From positions 744,001-808,000 of the forward strand of contig NZ_SLYW01000003.1 in NCBI RefSeq assembly GCF_004343585.1: a DNA stretch of 64,000 bases, in the 5' to 3' direction. Position 1 is the first letter of the stretch. The number at the start of each line of letters is the position of its first letter. Under the pieces are notes generated by a model. It did no database searches. It was not told the DNA's origin and worked only from the letters and a program-made list of their open reading frames with translations. Position numbers and translations under genes: made by a program. Below are positions 8,980 to 17,549 of the stretch, in pieces. Source of the stretch: Neorhizobium sp. JUb45. Its GTDB lineage: Bacteria; Pseudomonadota; Alphaproteobacteria; Rhizobiales; Rhizobiaceae.

Positions 8980-9714
8980 ATGACCACCAAATACATGCTT
9001 CTCACCGGCGCCAGCCGTGGCATTGGCCATGCCACGGTCAAGCTTTTCCAGGAACATGGGTGGCGGATTTTGACGGTTTCGCGGCAGCCTTTTTCAGAGG
9101 AATGCCGCTGGCCCTCCGCACGTGAAAGCCATATTCAGGCTGATCTCGAAGATATCGACAGCATTGATGCACTGGCCGCAACGGTGCGCGAGCGTCTGCC
9201 GGATGGCAAGCTTGCAGCGCTGGTCAACAATGCCGGCATTTCTCCTAAAGGTCCTGGTGGTTCCCGTCTCGGTGTTGCCGATACCGATGCCGCCACATGG
9301 ATGCGGGTGCTGAACGTCAACCTGATCTCGACTGCCCTTCTGGCGCGCGCCCTGTTGCCGGAGCTGAAGGCGGCCCAAGGTTCGATCGTCAACGTCACCT
9401 CCATTGTCGGCTCGCGTGTGCATCCGTTTGCAGGTGTGGCCTATGCGGCATCGAAGGCGGGGCTTGCCGCGCTGACCCGCGAACTCGCCCATGAATATGG
9501 TCCGATGGGCATCCGCGCCAACGCCATCGCACCCGGCGAGATCGATACCGCCATCCTGTCTCCTGGCACGGCGGATCTCGTCAGTGCGCAGGTGCCGATG
9601 AACCGGCTGGGTACGACGCGCGAAGTGGCAGAGACGATCTACTTCCTCTGCAACGAAACGTCGTCCTATATCAACGGCGCGGAAATCCATATCAATGGTG
9701 GCCAGCACGTCTGA
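8980..9714 (+). CDS. SDR family NAD(P)-dependent oxidoreductase
   Basis: A 244-residue classical short-chain dehydrogenase. The cofactor motif is TGASRGIG at residues 10-17, NNAG is at 83-86, and the catalytic Ser141, Tyr155 and Lys159 are in place (YAASK). It would oxidise or reduce an alcohol/carbonyl in the pathway served by the adjacent importer and aminotransferases. The ATG at 8980 has GGAG 6 bases upstream. It is the first of four plus-strand genes; an 87-base gap separates it from the aminotransferase. Substrate unknown. Confidence 0.88.
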   Translation: MTTKYMLLTGASRGIGHATVKLFQEHGWRILTVSRQPFSEECRWPSARESHIQADLEDIDSIDALAATVRERLPDGKLAALVNNAGISPKGPGGSRLGVADTDAATWMRVLNVNLISTALLARALLPELKAAQGSIVNVTSIVGSRVHPFAGVAYAASKAGLAALTRELAHEYGPMGIRANAIAPGEIDTAILSPGTADLVSAQVPMNRLGTTREVAETIYFLCNETSSYINGAEIHINGGQHV

Positions 9715-9801
9715 TGGACTGGGCATCGGGCCGGCGCTAAAAATTGGGAAATCAACCTCGAAATTCGGGGTTGCAATAACAAGGGAACGAAGGAGCAGCA
9801 T

Positions 9802-11154
9802 ATGACCATCCAGCCGAACTCGGCGGAAGCCCGCGACATGGCCTACCAGATGCACCCGATGGTGAATCTCCGGAAATATGAAAAGACCGGCGGTCTGGTG
9901 ATCGAAAGCGGCGACGGCATCTACGTCACCGATAATACCGGCAAGCGTTATATCGAGGGACTGGCCGGCCTTTGGTCGGTGGCGCTCGGTTTTGGCGAGA
10001 AGCGTCTTTCGGATGTGGCCAAGGCGCAGATGGACAAGCTGCCCTATTATCACAGTTTCGCCTACAAGAGCAGCGGCCCGTCGATCGATCTCGCCGAGAT
10101 GCTGGTCAAGATGGCACCTGTTCCGATGTCTAAGGTGCATTTCACCTCGTCCGGTTCCGAAGCCAACGATCTTGCCTGCAAAATGGTCTGGTACCGCTCC
10201 AATGCGCTGGGCAAAAAGGACAAGAAGAAGATCATCGGCCGCATCAAGGGCTATCATGGTGTGACCATCGCGTCCGGCTCGATCACCGGCCTGCCGCGCA
10301 ACCACGAGAGTTTTGATCTTCCGCTGGACCGGATGGTGCATACGTCCTGCCCGTCCTACACGCATTTTGGTCTTGAAGGCGAAAGCGAAGCCGATTTCAC
10401 GACGCGCATGCTGAAGGACCTCGAAGACCTGATCCTCAAGGAAGGACCGGAAACGGTTGCCGCCTTTTGGGGCGAGCCGGTGATGGGTGCCGGCGGCGTG
10501 CTGGTGCCGCCTGCCGGTTATTGGGCGGGTGTCCAGAAGATTCTCAGGAAATACGACATCCTGCTGGTTGCCGACGAAGTCATCTGCGGCTTCGGCCGCA
10601 CCGGTAAAATGTTCGCTTGCGAGACCTATGGCATCGAGCCCGACGTGCTGGTTCTCTCCAAGCAGATTTCGTCGTCCTACATGCCGCTCTCGGCAATCCT
10701 GATGAACGACAATTTCTATCAGCCTATCGCCGATGAGAGCGACCGTATCGGCGTGTTCGGTCACGGCTTTACCGCCTCCGGTCATCCGGTGGCGACCGCC
10801 GTCGGGCTGGAAAACCTGAAGATCATTCAGGAGCGCGATCTGGTGGGCAATGCGGCCCGGCTGGAGGAAAAATTCCTCGGCGGTCTGGCGGAACTTGCAA
10901 AACATCCGCTTGCCCAATCATCGCGCGGTGTCGGCCTGCTCGGCGCGCTGGAAATCAAGCCATGGGCGGATGCCAATCCCGGTGATGCCGCTGCCGCGAT
11001 CAATGCCGTCCTGCAGGACGAGGGCGTCATCGTCCGCAATATCGGCGAGGCGATCTGCTTCTGCCCGCCGCTGATCATCACCGCCGAACAGATCGACGAT
11101 ATGTTTGCGGCGCTGAAGCGGGCACTCGACATCGTGCAGCAGGCCCGAGCCTGA
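9802..11154 (+). CDS. Class III (omega) aminotransferase
   Basis: A 450-residue PLP enzyme of aminotransferase class III (beta-alanine/putrescine/omega-amino-acid:pyruvate type). Seen: SSGSEAND at 117-124 for the PLP phosphate, Asp258 in VADEVICGFGRTG for the pyridine nitrogen, and the Schiff-base Lys287 in VLSKQISSSY. The N-terminal HPMVNLRKYE and LWSVALGFGE are typical of the putrescine/omega-amino acid branch. It probably deaminates a terminal amino group of the imported compound to an aldehyde or keto acid. Start 9802 is preceded by AAGGAG. It lies upstream of a kinase/phospho-lyase pair. Confidence 0.9.
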   Translation: MTIQPNSAEARDMAYQMHPMVNLRKYEKTGGLVIESGDGIYVTDNTGKRYIEGLAGLWSVALGFGEKRLSDVAKAQMDKLPYYHSFAYKSSGPSIDLAEMLVKMAPVPMSKVHFTSSGSEANDLACKMVWYRSNALGKKDKKKIIGRIKGYHGVTIASGSITGLPRNHESFDLPLDRMVHTSCPSYTHFGLEGESEADFTTRMLKDLEDLILKEGPETVAAFWGEPVMGAGGVLVPPAGYWAGVQKILRKYDILLVADEVICGFGRTGKMFACETYGIEPDVLVLSKQISSSYMPLSAILMNDNFYQPIADESDRIGVFGHGFTASGHPVATAVGLENLKIIQERDLVGNAARLEEKFLGGLAELAKHPLAQSSRGVGLLGALEIKPWADANPGDAAAAINAVLQDEGVIVRNIGEAICFCPPLIITAEQIDDMFAALKRALDIVQQARA

Positions 11155-11279
11155 CAGGAACCGATGCGGGAAGACGTCTGACGTTTTCCCGCTCAGGCCC
11201 GGCGCTTTCTCCTGTGGGTATCGCCACGGGAGATCGCATGGCCGTGCCGGCGTAACAGCGAAAACGGAATATTGCCGTC

Positions 11280-12341
11280 ATGACAAAGACTGCTGCATCA
11301 AGAGTCCTCGGTGCCGAACTGGAAACCGGCGCGGTCGCCGTGCCGCCGGATCAGGCAGAGATGATCGCCCGCGAACATTATGGTCTCGTCGGCCGGGCCG
11401 AATGGCTGTGGGGCGAAAAGGACAGCAATTATCGGCTCACACTCGAGGATGGCACGGCCTATCTGCTGAAGATCCTCAACCCGGCCGAGGATCCACAAGT
11501 CACGGCCATGCACAGTCAGGCATTGCTGCATGTGGAAGCCAGAGACCCCGGCATTCCGGTCCAGCGCATTATCAAAACACGGGAAGGCGCGGCTGACTTT
11601 CGTTTCGTAGCCGATGACGGCGGCGAACGTGGTGTGCGCATGGTGACCTTTGTGCCCGGCATGGCGCAACGCACGTCACCGCATTCGACGTTGCAGCGCC
11701 AAAAAATAGGCGCGCTGCTCGGGCGCATGCAAAAGGCCTTGAAAAGCTTTGTCCACGAGGCAGCATCCCACCGCATCACCTGGGACATGAAACATGCAAT
11801 GGGCATGCGCGACCTCATGCCGGCCTTCACCGACATCAGCCAGCGGACACGGCTGGAAAAGGTGATCGACGATTTCGAGAGGGAGATCGTACCGGTGATG
11901 GCGTCGCTGCCATCGCAGGTGATCCATAACGACTTCAACATGGAAAACATTCTGGTCGATCCCGACAGGCCCGACGAGATTACCGGCATCATCGATTTCG
12001 GCGATATGGTGCATGCGCCTGTTCTTTTCGATGTCGGCGTGGCGGCCGCCTATCAGATCGGGTCCGAACCCGATCCGGTGGAAGCCATGTGTGATCTGAT
12101 CAGGGGCTATCGTAGCGAATGCACCCTCTCCGATACGGAAATCGACCTCGTCTATACGGCCGCCGTCATGCGGCTGGTGATGCGGCTTGCCATCCCGCAA
12201 TGGCGGGCAAAACTGTTTCCGGAGGATGCCGAACGTCTGACGATCCGAAGCGCCAGTGTCTGGGAACAGCTGGCGCGGCTTGACGCTATCCCGAAGCACA
12301 AGGCAATCGAACGCCTGCGCGCCGCCAATCGACAAGGATGA
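11280..12341 (+). CDS. Phosphotransferase, hydroxylysine-kinase-like (APH fold)
   Basis: A 353-residue kinase of the aminoglycoside-phosphotransferase/homoserine-kinase fold. The catalytic loop HNDFNMEN gives His216, Asp218 and Asn223, and the metal-binding IDFGD gives Asp239. Family members most often found beside class III phospho-lyases are the hydroxylysine-kinase (AGPHD1/HYKK) type, which phosphorylate a side-chain hydroxyl. The next gene is such a lyase-like protein, with starts at and just after this gene's stop (an ATG at 12338 overlaps the TGA). Together they could phosphorylate and then eliminate a hydroxyl, as in 5-hydroxylysine or ethanolamine breakdown. The ribosome-binding site at 11280 is weak. 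Confidence 0.8.
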   Translation: MTKTAASRVLGAELETGAVAVPPDQAEMIAREHYGLVGRAEWLWGEKDSNYRLTLEDGTAYLLKILNPAEDPQVTAMHSQALLHVEARDPGIPVQRIIKTREGAADFRFVADDGGERGVRMVTFVPGMAQRTSPHSTLQRQKIGALLGRMQKALKSFVHEAASHRITWDMKHAMGMRDLMPAFTDISQRTRLEKVIDDFEREIVPVMASLPSQVIHNDFNMENILVDPDRPDEITGIIDFGDMVHAPVLFDVGVAAAYQIGSEPDPVEAMCDLIRGYRSECTLSDTEIDLVYTAAVMRLVMRLAIPQWRAKLFPEDAERLTIRSASVWEQLARLDAIPKHKAIERLRAANRQG

Positions 12342-12346
12342 AGACC

Positions 12347-13702
12347 ATGAACAAGCCCGTTTCCGGCAAGCCGACCGCAACCATGGTCAACGGTTTCGAT
12401 GCCGCCCGGCTCGGCAGCCTGCCGGAGCGCGAGCGAAAGCTGATAGAGCGGCGGCAGGCGCTGCTCGGTCCGTCCTATCGGCTGTTTTACGAAACGCCGG
12501 TGCATGTCACGCGGGCTGAAGGCGTGTGGCTGTATGGACCGGATGGCGAGGCCTATCTCGATGCCTATAACAACGTGCCCTCGGTCGGCCATTGCCATCC
12601 GCATGTCACGCAGGCAATCGCCCGGCAGGCGGCCGAACTCAACACCCATACCCGCTATCTCGGCGAACAGATCCTCGATTACTCCGAACGCTTGCTGGCG
12701 ACGTTTCCGGCCGAACTCGACCGCGTCATGTATACCTGCACCGGCAGCGAGGCGGTGGATCTCGCCTTGCGGCTGGCGCGCTATTACACCGGCGGCACTG
12801 GCCTCATCATCACCGAAAACGCTTATCACGGGGTAACCGCCTCGGCTGCGGAAATCTCGCCGTCGCTCGGGCCAAATATGCCGCTCGGCCAGCATGTGCT
12901 GACGGTTCCGGCACCCGATACCTATCGCGCCGAAGGCCGTGATGTCGGGCAGGCACTGGCGGAAGATGTGGCGAAGGCGATTGCCCATATGCGTCGGCGC
13001 GGCATCGTTCCCGCCGCCTTCATCGCCGATGGCATCTTTTCCACCGATGGCATTTTTGCCGATCCTGCCGGTTTGCTGAAACCCGTTGCCGATCTGCTGA
13101 AAGGCGAAGGCGTTCTCTACATTGCCGATGAAGTGCAGCCCGGTTTCGGACGTCTGGGATCGCATATGTGGGGTTTCATGCGCCATGGCGTCGTGCCCGA
13201 TATCGTCGTCATGGGCAAGCCGATGGGCAACGGCATGCCGATCGCCGCCGCCGTGATGAAATCGGAGATACAGGAAAAATTCGGACAGGATATCCGCTAC
13301 TTCAACACGTTCGGCGCCAACAACGTCTCGATTGCTGCAGCTTCCGCGGTGCTGGATGTGATCGAGGGTGAAGGTCTGATGCAGAACGCGCAGGTGACCG
13401 GTGATTACATGCTGGCCGGCATGCGCCGTCTGCAGGATCGGTTCGAACAGATCGGCGATATCAGGGGCGCCGGTCTGTTCCTCGGGCTGGAATTCGTGAA
13501 GGACCGGCAAAGCCGTGAGCCGGATGGCGCACTGTCTCTCAAGGTGGTCAACGCCTTGCGGGATCGGCGTGTGCTGATCAGCGCATCCGGCAGCGGGGGC
13601 AACGTGCTGAAAATCCGGCCACCGCTTCCCTTTATACAAGACAATGCCGATGTGTTTCTCGGCGCACTCGAGGAAGTGCTGTCCGAGATCGGCTCTAGCT
13701 GA
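12347..13702 (+). CDS. Class III aminotransferase, phospho-lyase-like (AGXT2L family)
   Basis: A 451-residue PLP protein. It resembles the vertebrate AGXT2L1/AGXT2L2 phospho-lyases more than ordinary transaminases: YNNVPSVGHCHP near residue 74, LNTHTRYL near 99, TCTGSEAVDLALRLAR and PAPDTYR near 190. PLP residues are Asp261 (ADEVQPGFGR) and Lys291 (MGKPMGNG). AGXT2L enzymes remove phosphate and ammonia from phosphoethanolamine or 5-phosphohydroxylysine. AAGGA lies 8 bases before ATG 12347. An ATG at 12338 overlaps the kinase stop and is the alternative. The 3' end overlaps the convergent kinase gene by 8 bases. Confidence 0.82.
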   Translation: MNKPVSGKPTATMVNGFDAARLGSLPERERKLIERRQALLGPSYRLFYETPVHVTRAEGVWLYGPDGEAYLDAYNNVPSVGHCHPHVTQAIARQAAELNTHTRYLGEQILDYSERLLATFPAELDRVMYTCTGSEAVDLALRLARYYTGGTGLIITENAYHGVTASAAEISPSLGPNMPLGQHVLTVPAPDTYRAEGRDVGQALAEDVAKAIAHMRRRGIVPAAFIADGIFSTDGIFADPAGLLKPVADLLKGEGVLYIADEVQPGFGRLGSHMWGFMRHGVVPDIVVMGKPMGNGMPIAAAVMKSEIQEKFGQDIRYFNTFGANNVSIAAASAVLDVIEGEGLMQNAQVTGDYMLAGMRRLQDRFEQIGDIRGAGLFLGLEFVKDRQSREPDGALSLKVVNALRDRRVLISASGSGGNVLKIRPPLPFIQDNADVFLGALEEVLSEIGSS

Positions 13703-14723
13703 TGATGTTCTCGTCGCCCTGCGACAGCGGAAACCGTATGTCGCAGATCAGGCCTGTTGTGGCATAATCCAGCGTGGTTTCGCCGCGCAATTCGTAGCGG
13801 ATGCTGCGCTGGATCAACGTCGTGCCAAAACCGTCTTCCTGTGGCGGCTCCACGGCCGGGCCGTCGATCTCGCGCCAATGCAGGGCAAGCCACGGCTCGC
13901 CATCGATCTCCTCGCGCGACCATTCAATGCCGACACGGCCGTCTGCATTGGAAAGCGCGCCGTATTTGATCGCGTTGGTCATCAACTCGTTGAAGGCAAG
14001 GCTCAGCGCCAGCGCGGCCTTGGGGTCGAGATGAATGACCGGGCCGGCAACGATCTCAAAACGGTTGCCCTGTTCATGCGGCGTGATCGTCCGTTCCAGC
14101 ACCTGCAGCAGTTCGGCATCGGTCCAGTTGCTTTCAAACAGCAAGGCATGTGCATCCGCCATCGCGCGCAGGCGACCGCTGAGGTTCTCGACGTAACTTT
14201 CCACCGTGCCGCTGTTGCGGGCCGTTCGTCGCACGATCGACATCACCATCGCCATGGTGTTTTTCACCCGGTGGCTCAGCTCACGGACCAGCAGCTCTTT
14301 CTGGTGCTCGGCGCGGCGGCGCTCGGTGCGTTCGCGTGCCTCGGCCAGTGCCCGTTCGACCGCGGCCGGCAGGCGGATCAGCCGCTGCTTCAGCACATAA
14401 TCGGTCGCGCCGCGGCGGAAAGATTCGATCGCCACTTCCTCGCCCAGCACGCCGGACACGAAGATGAACGGCACATCCGGCACCTGCGCGGCGGCCAGTT
14501 CCAGTGCCGACATGCCGTCGAAATCCGGCAGCGAAAAATCAGACAGGATCACGTCGAAGTCACGCTCGCCCAAGGCCTTCACATAGGCCGCACGCGAAGC
14601 CGCCCGGCGGATTTCCGGCACCGGCGAGATCTTCTCCAGATATTCGGCGATCAGTTCGGCGTCGAGCGGGCTATCCTCGAGCAGAAGAATACGTGGGCGC
14701 GCGGGGGCATGTTCAAGGGGCAT
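13695..14723 (-). CDS. Receiver domain fused to HWE-type histidine kinase
   Basis: A 342-residue signalling protein. Residues ~10-125 are a CheY-like receiver (acidic pocket near Glu16/Asp17, phospho-acceptor Asp62 in SDFSLPD, Lys112). After a short coiled linker comes an HWE/HisKA_2 kinase with His151 in RELSHRVKNTMA, an N-box LAFNELMTNAIKYGA, and the Trp-x-Glu signature in LHWREIDGP. No sensor or membrane domain is present, so its input should come through receiver phosphorylation. Its ATG shares one base with the TAA of the upstream response regulator (TAATG), which implies coupled translation with the phytochrome genes. Confidence 0.9.
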   Translation of the reverse strand: MPLEHAPARPRILLLEDSPLDAELIAEYLEKISPVPEIRRAASRAAYVKALGERDFDVILSDFSLPDFDGMSALELAAAQVPDVPFIFVSGVLGEEVAIESFRRGATDYVLKQRLIRLPAAVERALAEARERTERRRAEHQKELLVRELSHRVKNTMAMVMSIVRRTARNSGTVESYVENLSGRLRAMADAHALLFESNWTDAELLQVLERTITPHEQGNRFEIVAGPVIHLDPKAALALSLAFNELMTNAIKYGALSNADGRVGIEWSREEIDGEPWLALHWREIDGPAVEPPQEDGFGTTLIQRSIRYELRGETTLDYATTGLICDIRFPLSQGDENIIS

Positions 14724-15166
14724 TATCTGGATCCCGGTGGCGGTTCGTTGAGGATGGCCCAGAAGACGCCGAGGTCCTGGATCGCCTTGAAAAATTCGTT
14801 GAACTCGACCGGCTTCACCACGAAGGCGTTGACGCCGAGTTCGTAGGAGCGAACGAGATCCTGCTCCTCTCGCGAAGACGTCAGCATCACCACCGGAATG
14901 TGGCGCAGCTTCTGGTCCTTCTTGATCTTTTCAAGCACTTCCAGCCCGTCGATCTTGGGCAGTTTCAGGTCCAGCAGCACCACGGTCGGGTTGCCACCGT
15001 CCTTACCGGCATGGGGACCCTGGCCAAGCAGGTAATCCATCGCCTCGGCACCATCACGGGCAATGACGATCTCGTTGGCCAGCTGGCATTTTTCCAGCGC
15101 CGCAAGCGTCAGTTCAAGGTCGCGCGGGTTGTCTTCGACAAGCAATATCGGGCGCAGTTCAGGCAA
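14723..15166 (-). CDS. Single-domain response regulator of the phytochrome operon
   Basis: A 147-residue receiver-only protein of the Rcp1 type that accompanies bacteriophytochrome kinases (PILLVEDNPRDLELTLAAL near the start; LLDLKLPKIDGLEVL carries the phospho-acceptor Asp; VMLTSSREEQD; FVVKPV with the conserved Lys). There is no output domain. The best start is a TTG at 15166: it overlaps the phytochrome stop by 8 bases, has AAGGAAA upstream and begins MPELRPILLVEDN. Longer frames run into the phytochrome gene. It likely passes phosphate from BphP to the downstream receiver-kinase or to a phosphotransfer protein. Confidence 0.88.
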   Translation of the reverse strand: MPELRPILLVEDNPRDLELTLAALEKCQLANEIVIARDGAEAMDYLLGQGPHAGKDGGNPTVVLLDLKLPKIDGLEVLEKIKKDQKLRHIPVVMLTSSREEQDLVRSYELGVNAFVVKPVEFNEFFKAIQDLGVFWAILNEPPPGSR

Positions 15167-17348
15167 GGATCTTTCCTTTCCCCTCTTTCGGTAAAACAAA
15201 TAGGAAGGTGGCACCTTTATCGACTTCACCCTCACCACGAATGGTGCCGAAGTGTCGTTCGATGATTCGACGTACAAGGGCAAGGCCGATGCCCGTACCC
15301 TCGAAATCCTCCACCCGCTGCAGCCGCTGGAACACGCCGAACAGCTTGTCCACATAGGCCATGTCGAAACCGACGCCGTTGTCGGTCAGGGTGTAGGTCG
15401 TGCGGTCGTCTGCACTGCTGCCGGTGACGGAAATCTTTGCAGGCTGACGTGGGCGGGAATATTTGACGGCGTTTTCAACGAGGTTGAACCAGACCTGCCG
15501 CAGCAGCGTCGCATCGCCCCAGGCGGGCGGCAACACGCCGATCGACCATTCGATATCGCGGTCCTGATTGGTCAGCATGACGCTTCGCACCACTTCGGCG
15601 ACCAGCTTGTTCATGTCCACCGTCTTGTGCGCAATCGCGGCACGGCCGAGCTGTGAAAAATTCAGGAGGTCATCGACCAGCCGGCCGGCCGCAAGCGCCG
15701 CATCGGAGATCGTTTCCAGATAGTGTTTCGACTTGGCATCCAGCGTGTTTTCCCGCTCGCGCAGCAACTGGGCAAAACCGACGATATGGCGAAACGGCGC
15801 ACGCAGATCGTGCGAGACGGAATAGGAAAACGCCTCCAGCTCCTTGTTGGAACGCTGCAACTCGCTGCTCAGCTGTGCCAGTTCCTCGGCCTTGCGCAGC
15901 ACGATGCCGACGATTGCGGCGCGCAGGTCGCGGGCGGCGGTGATTTCGGCATCGACCCATGCGACAGAATGCAGGCGCACCTGCTCGCTCCAGCGCTCGA
16001 AGGAAACGCGCGGATGAATGCGGCCCTGCTCGTGCACCACCTTGTGCGGATTGCCGCCCCATTCGACGGTGCTGAGCACTTCCGGACGGAACCAGATCAG
16101 CCAGCTTTCATGCAGTTCGGAAATGCGGATGGCGATGATGCCGCTGGCCACCGTGGCAAAATCCGTCGCCTCTGGCATTTCCGCCGGCAGCGTGTCGGTG
16201 GAATAGAGTTCGGTTTCGGCGCGATCCGCCAGCCAGTCGATGATCTGGCGGACCTCGTCCTCTGCAGGCGTCTCTCCGACGCTGTGGTAATCGCCGCCGC
16301 TGATGATGGCGGCCCCGGAGGCAGAAACCTGCGCCAGCAGGTCTTCCGGGTTGGAAATCAAACCATCCAGCCAATAGTGGCTTGCACTCATGGTACCCAG
16401 CAACCGGCCCTGAATGCGTGCAAGCGTCACGCTGTGGGCAGCGCTGCCGGCATGTTCCTGCGCGGCAATGCGCATGGCCAGCGTCTGGACAATGAAATCG
16501 CAGGCCTCGCGGGTGACGACAGACACGTTGTGCGGCTCATGACTGTGGCAGGCGATCAGGCCCCATAACTGGCCATCGACCATGATCGAGACCGACATCG
16601 AGGCCGATGTCCCCATGTTGCGCATGTATTCGAGATGGATCGGCGAAACGCTGCGCAGTTGCGCCGAACTCATGTCGAGCGGCGCACTTGTCTGCGGATT
16701 GACGGCTGGCTCCACCGCCACCGGGTTATAGTCCACATCCGGGATCATGCGGACGTGGTTGGAGGCGTATAACGCGCGCGCCTGCGCCGGAATGTCGCCG
16801 GCCGGAAAACGCAGGTCCATGTAGGACGGCAGACGCCCATTGCCGGCTTCCGCCACCACATGGCCGTTCCAGTCCCTGTCGAAACGATAGGCCAGCACCC
16901 GATCGAACCCGGTCAGTTTCTCGATCAGCCGGACGGTGGTTGAGAGCGCACCGGACAAGTCCTGCTGGCCGGCCAGTTGCTGGGCAAAACCGCGAAAGCG
17001 TAGGAAAACATGGTCGGCGAGACCGTCCGGCAGCTTTTCCACCTCGACAATGATCATGTCGCCGGAGCGATGAAAATCGAGGCTGAGATTGTCGGTCTGG
17101 ATCTGCAGCCGCGGTTCTTCCGAGGCATGCCAGGCAAGAATGTCAGCGCGATGCGTGCTGATCACGCCACCGATTGTCTTGCCGGCTTCAATCGGATGGT
17201 CGAGAAAATCAGCAACATTGACGCTCGCCTGCAGCACGAGCATGTCGGACGCGCGCAGCACGATCATCGCACCGTGCGGCTGTATCGCTCCGGGGATGTG
17301 TATCGGTTCCTGCGCACAGGTCTCAAGATCAAGATCCGGCAGGTTCAC
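15159..17348 (-). CDS. bphP: Bacteriophytochrome histidine kinase
   Basis: A 729-residue red/far-red photoreceptor kinase. Order: N-terminal segment with the biliverdin-linking Cys11 (LETCAQEPIHIPG), PAS, GAF (~130-300) with FPAGDIP at 181-187 (Asp185) and His238, PHY (~310-490) with the tongue motifs WGGNP (430-434) and PRVSF (446-450), HisKA with His513 in SVSHDLRAP, and HATPase_c with Asn626, DNGVGF (657-662) and GTGIGL (684-689). All residues needed for chromophore binding and kinase activity are visible. It heads an operon with a receiver and a receiver-HWE kinase, and probably gives light-dependent phosphorylation of the downstream protein. Confidence 0.95.
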   Translation of the reverse strand: MNLPDLDLETCAQEPIHIPGAIQPHGAMIVLRASDMLVLQASVNVADFLDHPIEAGKTIGGVISTHRADILAWHASEEPRLQIQTDNLSLDFHRSGDMIIVEVEKLPDGLADHVFLRFRGFAQQLAGQQDLSGALSTTVRLIEKLTGFDRVLAYRFDRDWNGHVVAEAGNGRLPSYMDLRFPAGDIPAQARALYASNHVRMIPDVDYNPVAVEPAVNPQTSAPLDMSSAQLRSVSPIHLEYMRNMGTSASMSVSIMVDGQLWGLIACHSHEPHNVSVVTREACDFIVQTLAMRIAAQEHAGSAAHSVTLARIQGRLLGTMSASHYWLDGLISNPEDLLAQVSASGAAIISGGDYHSVGETPAEDEVRQIIDWLADRAETELYSTDTLPAEMPEATDFATVASGIIAIRISELHESWLIWFRPEVLSTVEWGGNPHKVVHEQGRIHPRVSFERWSEQVRLHSVAWVDAEITAARDLRAAIVGIVLRKAEELAQLSSELQRSNKELEAFSYSVSHDLRAPFRHIVGFAQLLRERENTLDAKSKHYLETISDAALAAGRLVDDLLNFSQLGRAAIAHKTVDMNKLVAEVVRSVMLTNQDRDIEWSIGVLPPAWGDATLLRQVWFNLVENAVKYSRPRQPAKISVTGSSADDRTTYTLTDNGVGFDMAYVDKLFGVFQRLQRVEDFEGTGIGLALVRRIIERHFGTIRGEGEVDKGATFLFVLPKEGKGKILA

Positions 17349-17501
17349 ACTGGTACTCCGAAGTTGGCGAAAGTTTCGCTTTGACCGGCCGCTTGATAAT
17401 CATCAATTTTCCGGCGTCGTCAGGCCAACATAGGCAGGACGCGCTTGATGTAAACGCCCGAACCCGATTTCGGTTCAATGCTCCGCCACCACAACAGGCA
17501 A

Positions 17502-17523
17502 GGGCGCAGGTCTCCCTGCGCCC
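17502..17523. repeat. Stem-loop between chemoreceptor and bphP
   Basis: GGGCGCAGG (17502-17510), a 4-base loop and CCTGCGCCC (17515-17523) form a perfect 9-bp stem 26 bases past the chemoreceptor stop. There is no clear U-run on the minus strand, so it may be a weak terminator or an mRNA 3'-end stabiliser before the phytochrome promoter region. Confidence 0.55.
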
Positions 17524-17549
17524 GTCATTCACATTTGATAATTGCCAGG

